Source of the DNA: a bacterium UBP12_UBA5184
GTDB lineage: Bacteria; Vulcanimicrobiota; Vulcanimicrobiia; Vulcanimicrobiales; Vulcanimicrobiaceae
Assembly (NCBI GenBank): GCA_002413145.1
Contig: DHWK01000120.1
Coordinates: 339 to 11,706, forward strand
DNA: 11,368 bases
Direction of reading: 5' to 3'
In this document: one piece after another, positions 1 to 6,045 of the stretch
Numbering within the stretch: the stretch's first letter is position 1
Layout: each line of letters opens with the position of its first letter
Position numbers and translations under genes: made by a program
The notes under the pieces: model-generated
What the model saw: the letters and a program-made list of their open reading frames with translations, nothing else
The model's database searches: none
What the model was told of the DNA's origin: nothing

Positions 1-395
1 CCGTCTCGTGGGCCCTCGCGTCCCGCTGCCCAGCCGAGCGTCGTCGTCCCGCGGCCGGTCCGCCGGATCTTCCCCGCCTCATCGCGGGCGCCGCCTTCGG
101 TGGTCGGGGCCAAGATGACGGCGCGGAACGGGCCGAGCGTCGCGTCGACCTGCGCAACCTGCTCGACTCCATTTTGCAGCGCGACGATCGGGACGTCGGC
201 GCGCACGATGCCGCGTAAGGCCTGCAGCGCAGCTATCGCGTCGTAGCTTTTCACCGCATTGAAGATGACGTCGACGTCGGCGAGCGCGAGCGGCGGCGCA
301 TCGTCGCGTCCCGCGCTGCGCACCTCCGCAACTTCTCGCAGCGCTTCTGCGAAGATGGTGCCGACGGCGCCCCTCCCGACGATCCCGATTCGCAT
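1..395 (-). CDS. Ketopantoate reductase-like protein (PanE/ApbA family), 3' end cut by window edge
   Basis: Reading leftward from the ATG at 393-395, an open frame of 131 codons runs off the window start. The product begins MRIGIVGRGAVG, a Rossmann dinucleotide-binding loop (GxGxxG at residues 7-12). It continues with VKSYD (Lys49), LQNGVEQV (Asn75) and TTEGGAR (98-104), which match in order the conserved Lys, the Asn-Gly and the Thr-rich strand of 2-dehydropantoate 2-reductases. These enzymes use NADPH to make pantoate for coenzyme A. The spacing from the glycine loop to the conserved Lys is shorter than in E. coli PanE (Lys49 here, about Lys72 there), so the NADPH-binding half is compact. 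The C-terminal catalytic domain lies outside the window, and relatives acting on other 2-oxoacids share these motifs, so the substrate is not certain. No strong ribosome binding site precedes the ATG; the match of the N-terminus to the family decides the start. Confidence 0.82.
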   Translation of the reverse strand, partial: MRIGIVGRGAVGTIFAEALREVAEVRSAGRDDAPPLALADVDVIFNAVKSYDAIAALQALRGIVRADVPIVALQNGVEQVAQVDATLGPFRAVILAPTTEGGARDEAGKIRRTGRGTTTLGWAAGREGPRD

Positions 396-577
396 CAGCT
401 GCGTGGCTCTCTGCGCCGCCTCGGGCGAACCCTCTAATCGGCCAGGCGGAGGCGGGCCGCGCGTGGAACCGTAGCGTAAAGATCCCGCAAAGAAAGCGGC
501 GGCGCGAGACCCGTCACAGTTGCCGTTCGCAGTACGGGAGCACTCTAAAGTTCGCTCGCAGCTAGCGATGGAATGGT

Positions 578-1045
578 ATGCGCACTCTTCTTCGAGCGTC
601 GTTTTGTTCGTTTAGCGCGGTGCTGCTCGCCGCGTCGTTTTCCCCGGCCTTCGCGCAAACGTCGGCCGCGCACCGGCTAGCGCCGGCAGACGAGTATTTC
701 GGACCGCTCAAGATGAGCGTGCTGGGGATTGGCAACGCCCTGCGCAGCGAAGCCGGGCGGCTCGCCTCCCCCGCGCCGCCCGAGCCCGCCGCCGCGTACG
801 CGCACGCCAACCTCGTCGAGCGCTCGGTGCAGGACTGGGAGGCAAAATATCCGGCGGACCGCTGGCTGCCGCGCACCATCTTCGTCCTGCAGCGTCTGTA
901 CGTGCAGATCCCGCACGCCGAGAGCCGGCGGCATGCCCTCGAGGTCGCGACTTGGCTGATCACGCGCTATCCATCGAGCCCCGAGGCAGCGCAGCTGCGC
1001 AACGAAGTCGGCTACCTTACAGAAACGTTGCGAACCGGCGAGTAG
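578..1045 (+). CDS. Secreted alpha-helical (TPR-like) protein of unknown function
   Basis: This 155-residue protein starts with a clear signal peptide: basic MRTLLR, a hydrophobic core, and a likely cut after Ala-Phe-Ala near residue 26. The mature part is predicted helical, with two helix pairs ending in YPADRW and RYPSSPEAAQLRNEV. Tyr-Pro-x-Ser-Pro-x-Ala turns of this kind are typical of TPR-like repeats in periplasmic proteins such as BamD/YbgF relatives, but the protein is too short for a full BamD and has no lipobox. It probably acts as a periplasmic scaffold or binding protein (inference). A GGAA stretch a few bases upstream of the ATG may serve as ribosome binding site. The region 396-577 between it and the divergent reductase gene must hold both promoters, though I could not pick out convincing boxes. 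The next gene start lies 61 bases downstream on the same strand. Confidence 0.7.
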   Translation: MRTLLRASFCSFSAVLLAASFSPAFAQTSAAHRLAPADEYFGPLKMSVLGIGNALRSEAGRLASPAPPEPAAAYAHANLVERSVQDWEAKYPADRWLPRTIFVLQRLYVQIPHAESRRHALEVATWLITRYPSSPEAAQLRNEVGYLTETLRTGE

Positions 1046-1106
1046 GCTTGGCCTAAGCCGCGTAGGTCCGGGGTTTCCGTCGCTCGCGCGGCGTAGGAGA
1101 TCGCTC

Positions 1107-1357
1107 ATGTACCCGCGCGTCCTCGCAGCCGTCGTCCTCAGCCTCCTCTTCGGTGCGCTTCCGGCGCGGGCGACGGCGCCGGCAGGCACCCTCGACCCGC
1201 TTTTGCGCGAGGCCCTGCGCGCGCGTTATCCCGGTAAGGTGGCATCGTGTGGCCCGTCGCGCTCGACCGCCGCGGTCGGCTGCGCAAGACCGTCGTCGGC
1301 GAGGGATCGGACGGCGCGATCGATGCGGAGATCGCGCACCTGGTAGCCGAACGATGA
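1107..1357 (+). pseudogene. Broken small secreted protein gene upstream of msrA (frame disrupted)
   Basis: A good ribosome binding site (TAGGAG, about 1093-1098) precedes an ATG that opens a signal peptide (MYPRVLAAVVLSLLFGALPA) and then ...LLREALRARYPGK. From about 1238 this frame turns into Arg/Ser-rich shadow sequence and stops at 1346. A different frame now carries sensible protein: GGIVWPVALDRRGRLRK, then ...AEIAHLVAER, ending in a TGA at 1355-1357 that overlaps the msrA ATG. Such ATGA overlaps are usual between coupled genes, which supports the second frame as the original one. The tail resembles the last strands and helix of a thioredoxin/TlpA-type domain (strand, Asp-x-x-Gly turn, strand, helix), but no CxxC part is present. 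Two explanations fit: a small indel in the repeated GGTAAGGT at 1233-1240, giving an original protein of about 80 residues, or a larger internal deletion. A sequencing error is also possible. Confidence 0.5.
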
Positions 1358-1980
1358 GGCTCGTTCGCGCATTCGCGGCCGTCGCGCTCGCGCTCGCCTG
1401 CCTCGGTGCGGGCCGCCAACCCGAGAAGGTCGTTCTCGCCGGCGGATGTTTCTGGGGGATGGAGGCCGTCTTCGATTCCCTCAAGGGCGTGACCAAGGTC
1501 GTCTCGGGATACTCCGGCGGTAACGCGCCGACGGCGCACTATGAAATCGTCAGCACCGGCACGACCGGACACGCCGAATCGGTCGAGATCAGTTACGACC
1601 CCTCGCAGATCTCGTTCGAGAAGCTGCTCGACGTCTATTTCCTGGTCGCACACGATCCGACCGAACTCAACCGGCAAGGTCCCGACGAAGGGACGCAATA
1701 CCGTTCGGCGATCTTTTACACAACCCAGCAACAACGCGCGCTGGCGGAGCGATACATTCGGCTGTTGGATGCGGCCAAGACCTATCGCGGCGCGGTCGTC
1801 ACGCAGGTCGTTCCGCTCCGCGCCTTCTATCCGGCCGAAGCGTATCATCAGCACTACCTAGCGCACAATCGCGACAGCCCCTACATCGCTTACAACGATT
1901 TGCCGAAGTTGGCGCAATTGCACCGCCGCTTCCCAGGGCTGGTCAAACCTCCGTCGCAGTTGGTGGGCCTGCAGCCCTAA
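1354..1980 (+). CDS. msrA: Peptide-methionine (S)-S-oxide reductase MsrA, exported form
   Basis: MsrA reduces the S-epimer of methionine sulfoxide in oxidised proteins. The 208-residue product carries the family hallmarks: GGCFWGMEAVF with nucleophile Cys32, SGYSGG (51-56), TGHAESVEISYDP with the acid Glu75, GTQYRSAIF (113-121) and AEAYHQHYL (161-169). An N-terminal hydrophobic segment (residues 6-20) indicates export, so it probably repairs envelope proteins. The only other cysteine is Cys16, inside that segment. No C-terminal resolving cysteines exist, so this is a one-Cys type that would need an external thiol or thioredoxin-like partner directly. I chose the ATG at 1354 because its frame becomes MsrA-like at once and it overlaps the TGA of the preceding reading frame (ATGA). 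The frame is open further upstream to 1153, but that extension is Arg-rich shadow sequence. The neighbouring remnant with a thioredoxin-like tail could once have been its redox partner (inference). Confidence 0.95.
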   Translation: MRLVRAFAAVALALACLGAGRQPEKVVLAGGCFWGMEAVFDSLKGVTKVVSGYSGGNAPTAHYEIVSTGTTGHAESVEISYDPSQISFEKLLDVYFLVAHDPTELNRQGPDEGTQYRSAIFYTTQQQRALAERYIRLLDAAKTYRGAVVTQVVPLRAFYPAEAYHQHYLAHNRDSPYIAYNDLPKLAQLHRRFPGLVKPPSQLVGLQP

Positions 1981-2059
1981 GGCGAGACAAAGCAGGGCTG
2001 GACCGCGTTTCAGGAACACGGGCGAATCGTCGCTCGCTTCCTACGAGCAGGAGCACAAC

Positions 2060-2407
2060 GTGGCCAAGTCTTTTCTCGGCGCGCTCGCCCTCGCCGCCGT
2101 CGTTTTCGTCCTCTCCCCAAGTCCCGCGCCCGCGCAGCCCTATCAGGGGGGACCGTACAATCCGCAAAACTACGTTCGCGTCCGAAACGAGGTGAGCGGA
2201 CGGGTCACCGCGTTCGAGCCGTACAACCTGTGGCTCGATCGCAGCCTACACGTCGTCTTGCATCACGGAACCGTCATCAATCCGACCGGCATCACGTTGC
2301 GGCACGGGATGGAAGTGGTGGTGCTCGGTCACTGGAACCGCGACGGTTCGTTTGAGGCCAACCAGGTCGACGTTCGTGGCGAGCGCTTTCGTCGCGAGCC
2401 CTACTGA
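2060..2407 (+). CDS. Small secreted protein with one DUF5666-like beta domain
   Basis: The GTG start at 2060 is supported by a purine-rich GAGCAGGAG site about seven bases upstream and by an immediate signal peptide (cut likely after Ala-Pro-Ala near residue 25). The mature protein starts QPYQGGPYNPQ, and then a single domain (about 45-105) runs VSGRVTAFEPYNLWL, a ...LHVVLHHGTVINPTG strand pair, GMEVVVLGHWN and DGSFEANQVDV. The order Gly-x-Val, a threonine/valine strand, G-x-x-V-x-V-x-G and DG-x-x-x-A-x-x-V is the pattern of DUF5666 and similar small OB-like beta barrels. The function is unknown; it is probably periplasmic or surface exposed. The two-domain protein encoded at 3824 is a clear paralogue, sharing QPYNLWL/EPYNLWL, DGTVINP/HGTVINP and FEANQ. 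The end faces the convergent gene ending at 2444, with 36 bases between them. Confidence 0.8.
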   Translation: MAKSFLGALALAAVVFVLSPSPAPAQPYQGGPYNPQNYVRVRNEVSGRVTAFEPYNLWLDRSLHVVLHHGTVINPTGITLRHGMEVVVLGHWNRDGSFEANQVDVRGERFRREPY

Positions 2408-2443
2408 GGCGAGCCGGCTTTCAGGGCGGAAGTTTTCAGGAAC

Positions 2444-3301
2444 CTACGTCGGCGCGTCGGCGAGGTGCTGCGCGTACTCGCGCTTGTTGAAATACCACGC
2501 CGGTAAGGAAGCCGGGAATTTGACGTCGCGGAACGTGAAGTCGACCTCTTTCCCGTCGTCGCTGTAGACGTCGGCCGGATTGCTCAAGTTGGCGCCGACG
2601 ACACCGTGGATGTCGGTGACGATCGGCCGCCCCTCGAGCCAGCCCATGATGATCGTGAACTTGACGGCGTAGACCGGACCGTGCTCGACGAAGAGCTTGT
2701 CGGTCGCGGCGAGTTTCTTGAGTTCTAACGTATCCTTGTCGGCCCAAACCTCGCGGAGACGGTTGCGGTCGGGATCGCGCGTCGGCTCGATCGTCAGATG
2801 CAGGTCTTTGCCGACCGTCTCCATCGAGACGACGCGATAATCGAATTCGCCGCTGACCCGGACGTTTGCGATCTCCCGCAGCGGGGTCTGCTGCGGCTCG
2901 GGCGTCGGAACGAATTCGGGCGGGCGCGGATGCGCCGGCGCCGGCTCGAAGACGTCGGCCGTCGGCGGACCGGGATCGACGGCCTCGTTGAAAGAGACGC
3001 GCTCCCACTCGAGCGGGCCGCGATAGTTGGCGCGGTAGACGCGCCGCTTCAAGGCCGAGCGATCGGTCGTCCGGCACCAATAATGTTCGATATAGCTACC
3101 GACATAATCCGGAAAGCCGTGATCGTCGCGTTGGTTTCGCGCTTCGGTATAGGTGACGTACGCCGGCGGCGGCCGGTGCGTCCGAAATTGATAGCGAATG
3201 ACGGAGAGCGTCTGCTGCGGCGTTAGGGTCGGCTGCGGCTCGGGCGTCGGTGAGACGGCCAGCAGGCTGACGATCAATGCGAGGATGAGCGAGAGGGGCA
3301 T
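2444..3301 (-). CDS. Secreted 285-residue protein, possibly LolA/LolB-like fold; function unknown
   Basis: The leftward gene begins at the ATG at 3299-3301, behind AGGAA with good spacing. Residues 1-16 form a short signal sequence, followed by a Pro/Thr/Glu-rich stretch (18-30). Next come an N-terminal segment with many Tyr and Arg residues (34-105), a second proline-rich linker (109-140) and a C-terminal beta-rich half (about 143-262). That half includes LREVWADKDTLELKKLAA (182-199) and YAVKFTIIMGWLEGRPIVTD (211-230). A strand with Trp-x-Asp-x-x-Thr-x-x-x-x-x-Leu is common in lipoprotein-carrier-like (LolA/LolB) sheets, so such a fold is possible, but this is a weak resemblance. There is one cysteine (Cys76). 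The protein is likely envelope located. The perfect palindrome at 3352-3367 lies about 50 bases upstream of its start and may control it. It sits between the two DUF5666-like genes on the opposite strand. Confidence 0.72.
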   Translation of the reverse strand: MPLSLILALIVSLLAVSPTPEPQPTLTPQQTLSVIRYQFRTHRPPPAYVTYTEARNQRDDHGFPDYVGSYIEHYWCRTTDRSALKRRVYRANYRGPLEWERVSFNEAVDPGPPTADVFEPAPAHPRPPEFVPTPEPQQTPLREIANVRVSGEFDYRVVSMETVGKDLHLTIEPTRDPDRNRLREVWADKDTLELKKLAATDKLFVEHGPVYAVKFTIIMGWLEGRPIVTDIHGVVGANLSNPADVYSDDGKEVDFTFRDVKFPASLPAWYFNKREYAQHLADAPT

Positions 3302-3351
3302 CGTGGTTCCTATTTACGCGCTCGGCGCTTCGAATGCTTTGCGACTCATGC

Positions 3352-3367
3352 CGTCTTAATTAAGACG
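3352..3367. promoter_or_regulatory. Perfect 16-bp palindrome, candidate operator
   Basis: CGTCTTAATTAAGACG is an uninterrupted palindrome with an AT core, conspicuous in this GC-rich sequence. It has no loop, so it is a poor terminator but a good shape for a dimeric regulator site. It overlaps the stop codon of the 80-residue gene (3360-3362) and lies about 50 bases upstream of the start of the 285-residue secreted protein, both reading leftward. Repression or activation of the latter is the natural guess. No regulator gene is in the window. Confidence 0.4.
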
Positions 3368-3602
3368 CCGGCCGGGCGGCGTACGAATTGCGTGCGGCCT
3401 GCCAGACCGCCTGGCTCCCGTCGCGCATGACGAACGTCTCTGACCCATCGACGTCGGGGTTGAAGTCGGCGTTGCACGCTTTGGTCGCCGGCCAGTCGAC
3501 GTCGCCGTCGGCGCGGGCCGCAGCCCGGGCCTTCACGTAGGAGAACTGCGGCGCCTTCGCCAGCGTGTTGAGGGAGTTGGTCAGTCGTTGCGCTTGCGTC
3601 AT
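3360..3602 (-). CDS. Hypothetical 80-residue protein
   Basis: I do not recognise this protein. From the ATG at 3600-3602 it has 80 residues, no signal peptide and no membrane segment. The N-terminal half is amphipathic and basic (MTQAQRLTNSLNTL, then YVKARAAARADG). The second half has acidic turns (NADFNPDVDGSETF), a single cysteine (Cys43) and an Ala-rich end. It is probably cytoplasmic. The frame stays open upstream to an ATG at 3659, but that 19-residue addition (HAIPWYT region) looks untranslated, and GAGG just before the chosen ATG argues for the shorter form, although the spacing of three bases is tight. It reads in the same direction as the 285-residue gene, with 58 bases between them, so they could share a transcript. 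Confidence 0.5.
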   Translation of the reverse strand: MTQAQRLTNSLNTLAKAPQFSYVKARAAARADGDVDWPATKACNADFNPDVDGSETFVMRDGSQAVWQAARNSYAARPAS

Positions 3603-3823
3603 AGCCTCAGTATACCAAGGGATAGCGTGCACCGAGCTACGCTCCGGCATCCTAGCCAACTTCCTGAGACGCCGCTAAGGGGCACGGGCCGCTTGCGGCC
3701 GCTTGGCTCGCTGGGCGCGCGTTCGACCGATATTCGGCAGCTTTCGTTCTTTGGGATCGGGGAACAATCGGGGTTGAATCTCTCGTTGACGATACGCCCG
3801 CTCACCACACGAAGGAGGCAAGG

Positions 3824-4516
3824 ATGACGATTCGAGCCCTGCTGCACCTCGCCGCGCTCGCGGCCTTCGCAGTCTTGGCGCTGCCCAGCGCCGCGCAGGC
3901 ACAGCCATATTCTTCTGGTCCTTACCAATACGATCAAAATTCCGGGGACTACATCACGGGACGCATCGCAACGTCGCAACCCTACAACGTCTGGTTGGGC
4001 GGAAACAACGGTCTCCACGTGAGGCTGCACGGCGGCACCGTGATCGCGCCGACGGGGACGAGGTTGCAATCCGGGATGCGCGTGCGCATTTGGGGCTCCT
4101 GGAACGGCGACGGAACCTTCGAAGCCAACCAGATCGACGTCCTACCCGACAGCGCGACGGTACGGCGCTACCCCAACGACCCGTACGGCACGGGCGCTTA
4201 CGGCCCGGGGCCCAACCGCTACGGCCCGAACTACAACCCGAACTCGCCGTACCAAGGGCCGAATTACAATCCAAATTCCTCATACCAAGGGTACATGACG
4301 GGCTATGTCTCGTCGTTTCAGCCGTACAACCTCTGGCTCGGCCGCGGAAACACCGGAAATCTCCACGTCACCTTGCACGACGGCACGGTCATCAACCCGA
4401 TCGGAATCACGCTCCAGCCGAACATGCGCGTCCGCGTGTGGGGGCATTGGAATGGGAACGGCACGTTTGAAGCCAATCAGATCGAGGTCGTCAACCCCGG
4501 CGACGACGGCTCTTAG
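3824..4516 (+). CDS. Secreted protein with two DUF5666-like domains joined by a Tyr/Asn/Pro repeat linker
   Basis: The ATG follows a near-perfect ribosome binding site (AAGGAGG, 3812-3818). The 230-residue product has a signal peptide cut likely after Ala-Gln-Ala (residue 26). Domain 1 (about 43-107) and domain 2 (about 157-223) are copies of one another: QPYNVWLGG/QPYNLWLGR, HVRLHGGTVIAPTG/HVTLHDGTVINPIG, MRVRIWGSWNGDGTFEANQI/MRVRVWGHWNGNGTFEANQI. Each resembles the single domain encoded at 2060, so domain duplication within this protein is evident. The linker (112-156) is rich in Tyr, Pro, Asn and Gly and contains two tandem copies of GPNYNPNS(P/S)YQ. The function is unknown; a periplasmic or surface structural or binding role is plausible. 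The strong ribosome binding site suggests abundant expression. Upstream, GGAAC (3761-3765) and CGTT (3784-3787) resemble an ECF-sigma promoter, though the 18-base spacing is longer than usual. It is convergent with the substrate-binding protein gene, 33 bases away. Confidence 0.85.
   Translation: MTIRALLHLAALAAFAVLALPSAAQAQPYSSGPYQYDQNSGDYITGRIATSQPYNVWLGGNNGLHVRLHGGTVIAPTGTRLQSGMRVRIWGSWNGDGTFEANQIDVLPDSATVRRYPNDPYGTGAYGPGPNRYGPNYNPNSPYQGPNYNPNSSYQGYMTGYVSSFQPYNLWLGRGNTGNLHVTLHDGTVINPIGITLQPNMRVRVWGHWNGNGTFEANQIEVVNPGDDGS
4223..4288 (+). repeat. Two tandem 33-bp units coding an 11-residue linker repeat
   Basis: Two adjacent units each encode GPNYNPNS(P/S)YQ, inside the linker of the two-domain secreted protein. 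The copies differ at eight of 33 bases, and seven of the differing positions do not alter the residue, so the peptide is conserved more than the DNA. The second copy is more AT-rich in third positions. This is a coding repeat within a flexible Tyr/Asn/Pro spacer, not a mobile or CRISPR element. Confidence 0.7.
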
Positions 4517-4549
4517 CGGCCCTCGCCGCCGCTCGAACGAAACGACGGG

Positions 4550-5590
4550 CTAGACGCCGAACGTCTCGCGCCATTTCGCGACGACCTCCGGAACGCCTGA
4601 GGCGAGCCGCTCGACTCTGTTCCGGTAATACTTGATCTTGTCGAGCCGCAATCCGGTCGAGCTGCGTACGTCGGCGCGCAAGGGGAAATTGTAGCTCTCC
4701 GCCAGCGCTTGTGAATATTCGCGCGAGTAATAAAAATTCAGGAACAAGCGCGCGGCGTTGGGGTGCGGCGCGTCTTTTAAGACGCCGACCGGATTGACGA
4801 CCAGGATCGCATCGTCGTTCGGGAAGCTGATATCGATCGCAGCGCCGCTCGCCTTCCGCTCCAAGGCCAAGGCATCCGGGCCGCCGCCGATGACTCGCTC
4901 GCCGGAGACGACGTCGGCGACCGTGTCGTTGATCGACCGCCCGATCTTCGGCTGGTTTTGCGCCAATTTTTCAAAAAACGTCCAACCAAACTTATCGTTC
5001 AGCGCGACGACCCAGGCGCCCGCGACGCCGCTGAAGCCGGGATGGGCCGCAGTGACCTGACCTTTGTAACGCGGGTCGAGGAGATCGGCCCAGCGTTGGG
5101 GATGCGTCGTTTTCGACGGATTGTAGACGAGCGTCACGAAGCGCAACGCGCCGGTGTGATAGGTCTTCTCGTCCGATAACGAGCGCAGGTTCGGCGGCAG
5201 GACGCCGATGTCGGGCGGGACGTACGCTGCAAGCGCGCCGAGCTTGCTCAACTGCGGATAATGCGCCTCGTCGGTCGAGGCGAAGACGTCGACTTCACGG
5301 ACGCCGGCCTTGAGATTCTGCGCGAGGCGCTGATAGATGATCTGCGCGGTCTGCCGGATGAATTGAACTTCGATCCCGGGATACTTCGCTTTGAAGGCGG
5401 CGCGGATTTTTTCGGCGGCGTCCTCGGCGTAATGGGCCGTCCACCAGGTCATCGTCCCTTCGGATTTGGCGCCCGCGTAAAGTTTCTCGAGCTCGGGACT
5501 GGTGCGAGCTTCGGCAGCAGGCGCCGCCGCTGCCAGCACGCCCGCAGCTAACGTCGCGCGGAGAAAATGTTCGCGATCTAGCAGGCTCAT
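4550..5590 (-). CDS. ABC transporter substrate-binding protein (Fe3+/AfuA-like, SBP family 1/6), exported
   Basis: This 346-residue leftward product captures a ligand in the periplasm for an ABC importer. Residues 1-28 form an export signal. The start is MSLLDREHFLRATLAAG, which resembles a twin-arginine motif but has Arg-Glu instead of Arg-Arg, so the route is uncertain. The mature part follows the iron/thiamine/2-aminoethylphosphonate-type binding fold: LYAGAKSEGTMTWWTA (37-52), FKAKYPGIEVQFIR (66-79), VDVFASTDEAHYPQLSKLG (100-118), VTLVYNP (152-158), RWADLLDPRYKGQV (166-179) and ALFLNFYYSREYSQALAE-like packing at 280-298. The substrate cannot be fixed from sequence; ferric iron or an organic anion are both possible. 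No permease or ATPase partner lies in the window. The ATG at 5588-5590 has GGGAG just before it and overlaps the TGA of the thioesterase gene (ATGA), so the two are co-translated. The frame is open to 5746, but that part is shadow. Confidence 0.85.
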   Translation of the reverse strand: MSLLDREHFLRATLAAGVLAAAAPAAEARTSPELEKLYAGAKSEGTMTWWTAHYAEDAAEKIRAAFKAKYPGIEVQFIRQTAQIIYQRLAQNLKAGVREVDVFASTDEAHYPQLSKLGALAAYVPPDIGVLPPNLRSLSDEKTYHTGALRFVTLVYNPSKTTHPQRWADLLDPRYKGQVTAAHPGFSGVAGAWVVALNDKFGWTFFEKLAQNQPKIGRSINDTVADVVSGERVIGGGPDALALERKASGAAIDISFPNDDAILVVNPVGVLKDAPHPNAARLFLNFYYSREYSQALAESYNFPLRADVRSSTGLRLDKIKYYRNRVERLASGVPEVVAKWRETFGV

Positions 5591-6045
5591 GCTCCCTTCG
5601 CCGATTCCGCGTCGGATTCGCGTTTGGTGCGATACAGCAACATCTGGGTGCAGCGGAAAAGCGCGATCGTACGGCCGCCTGTCTCGAGGACGCGCGCATC
5701 CCAGACTTGGGTCGAGCGCCCCCCATGCACGAGGGTCGCTTCGCATTCGACGCTCCCCGAGCGCGTCGTTCCGATCAGGTTAGCTTTCAGCTCGATCGTG
5801 GTCCAGCCGGTCGAGGACTCGGGTAGATGCGCCAACGTGCCGTAGCCGCAGGACGTGTCGGCAAGCGTAACGACCGAGCCGGCCGCGAGAAATCCGTTGG
5901 TCGCCATAAGTTCTTGGCGGAGGACGAGCCGGCTGCGCACCCGTCCCTTGCCGACTTCGAGTATCTCGAGTCCGATCAAGCCGGGGAGATATCCCGCGCT
6001 TCGTGCGTTGAGTTCTTCGATGCTGGCGCGTAGACGGTCTGCCAT
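5587..6045 (-). CDS. PaaI-type hotdog thioesterase
   Basis: The 152-residue protein is the usual size for a single hotdog domain. Its core reads GLEILEVGKGRVRSRLVLR (25-43), ATNGFLAAGSVVTLADTSCGYG (48-69), TIELKANLIG (83-92), GSVECEATLVHGGRSTQVWDARV (97-119) and GRTIALFRCTQMLL (124-137). Asp63 in LADTSCG stands where PaaI thioesterases keep their catalytic Asp, and Asn50-Gly51 occupies the usual His-Gly position at the helix start. These enzymes hydrolyse acyl-CoA thioesters in the cytoplasm, often aromatic acyl-CoAs, but the exact substrate cannot be read here. It is the first gene of a leftward pair: its TGA overlaps the ATG of the substrate-binding protein. That coupling hints that the imported ligand and the acyl-CoA may belong to one pathway (inference). 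The start lacks a well-placed ribosome binding site; GGGGAG lies 13 bases upstream. Confidence 0.85.
   Translation of the reverse strand: MADRLRASIEELNARSAGYLPGLIGLEILEVGKGRVRSRLVLRQELMATNGFLAAGSVVTLADTSCGYGTLAHLPESSTGWTTIELKANLIGTTRSGSVECEATLVHGGRSTQVWDARVLETGGRTIALFRCTQMLLYRTKRESDAESAKGA

Noticed and set aside
1045..1059. Small hairpin GGCTT/AAGCC after the secreted TPR-like gene
   Set aside because: A stem of five pairs with no T-run is too weak to call a terminator.
1153..1353. Upstream in-frame extension of msrA by 67 residues
   Set aside because: The extension is Arg-rich shadow composition, lies over other sensible reading frames, and the ATGA overlap at 1354 gives a better start.
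3761..3787. ECF-sigma promoter GGAAC...CGTT upstream of the two-domain protein
   Set aside because: The spacing of 18 bases is longer than the usual window, and such short boxes arise easily; noted in the gene entry only.
4515..4533. Hairpin AGCGGC/GCCGCT between convergent genes as a terminator
   Set aside because: A six-base stem with a seven-base loop and no T-run is expected by chance in such GC-rich DNA.
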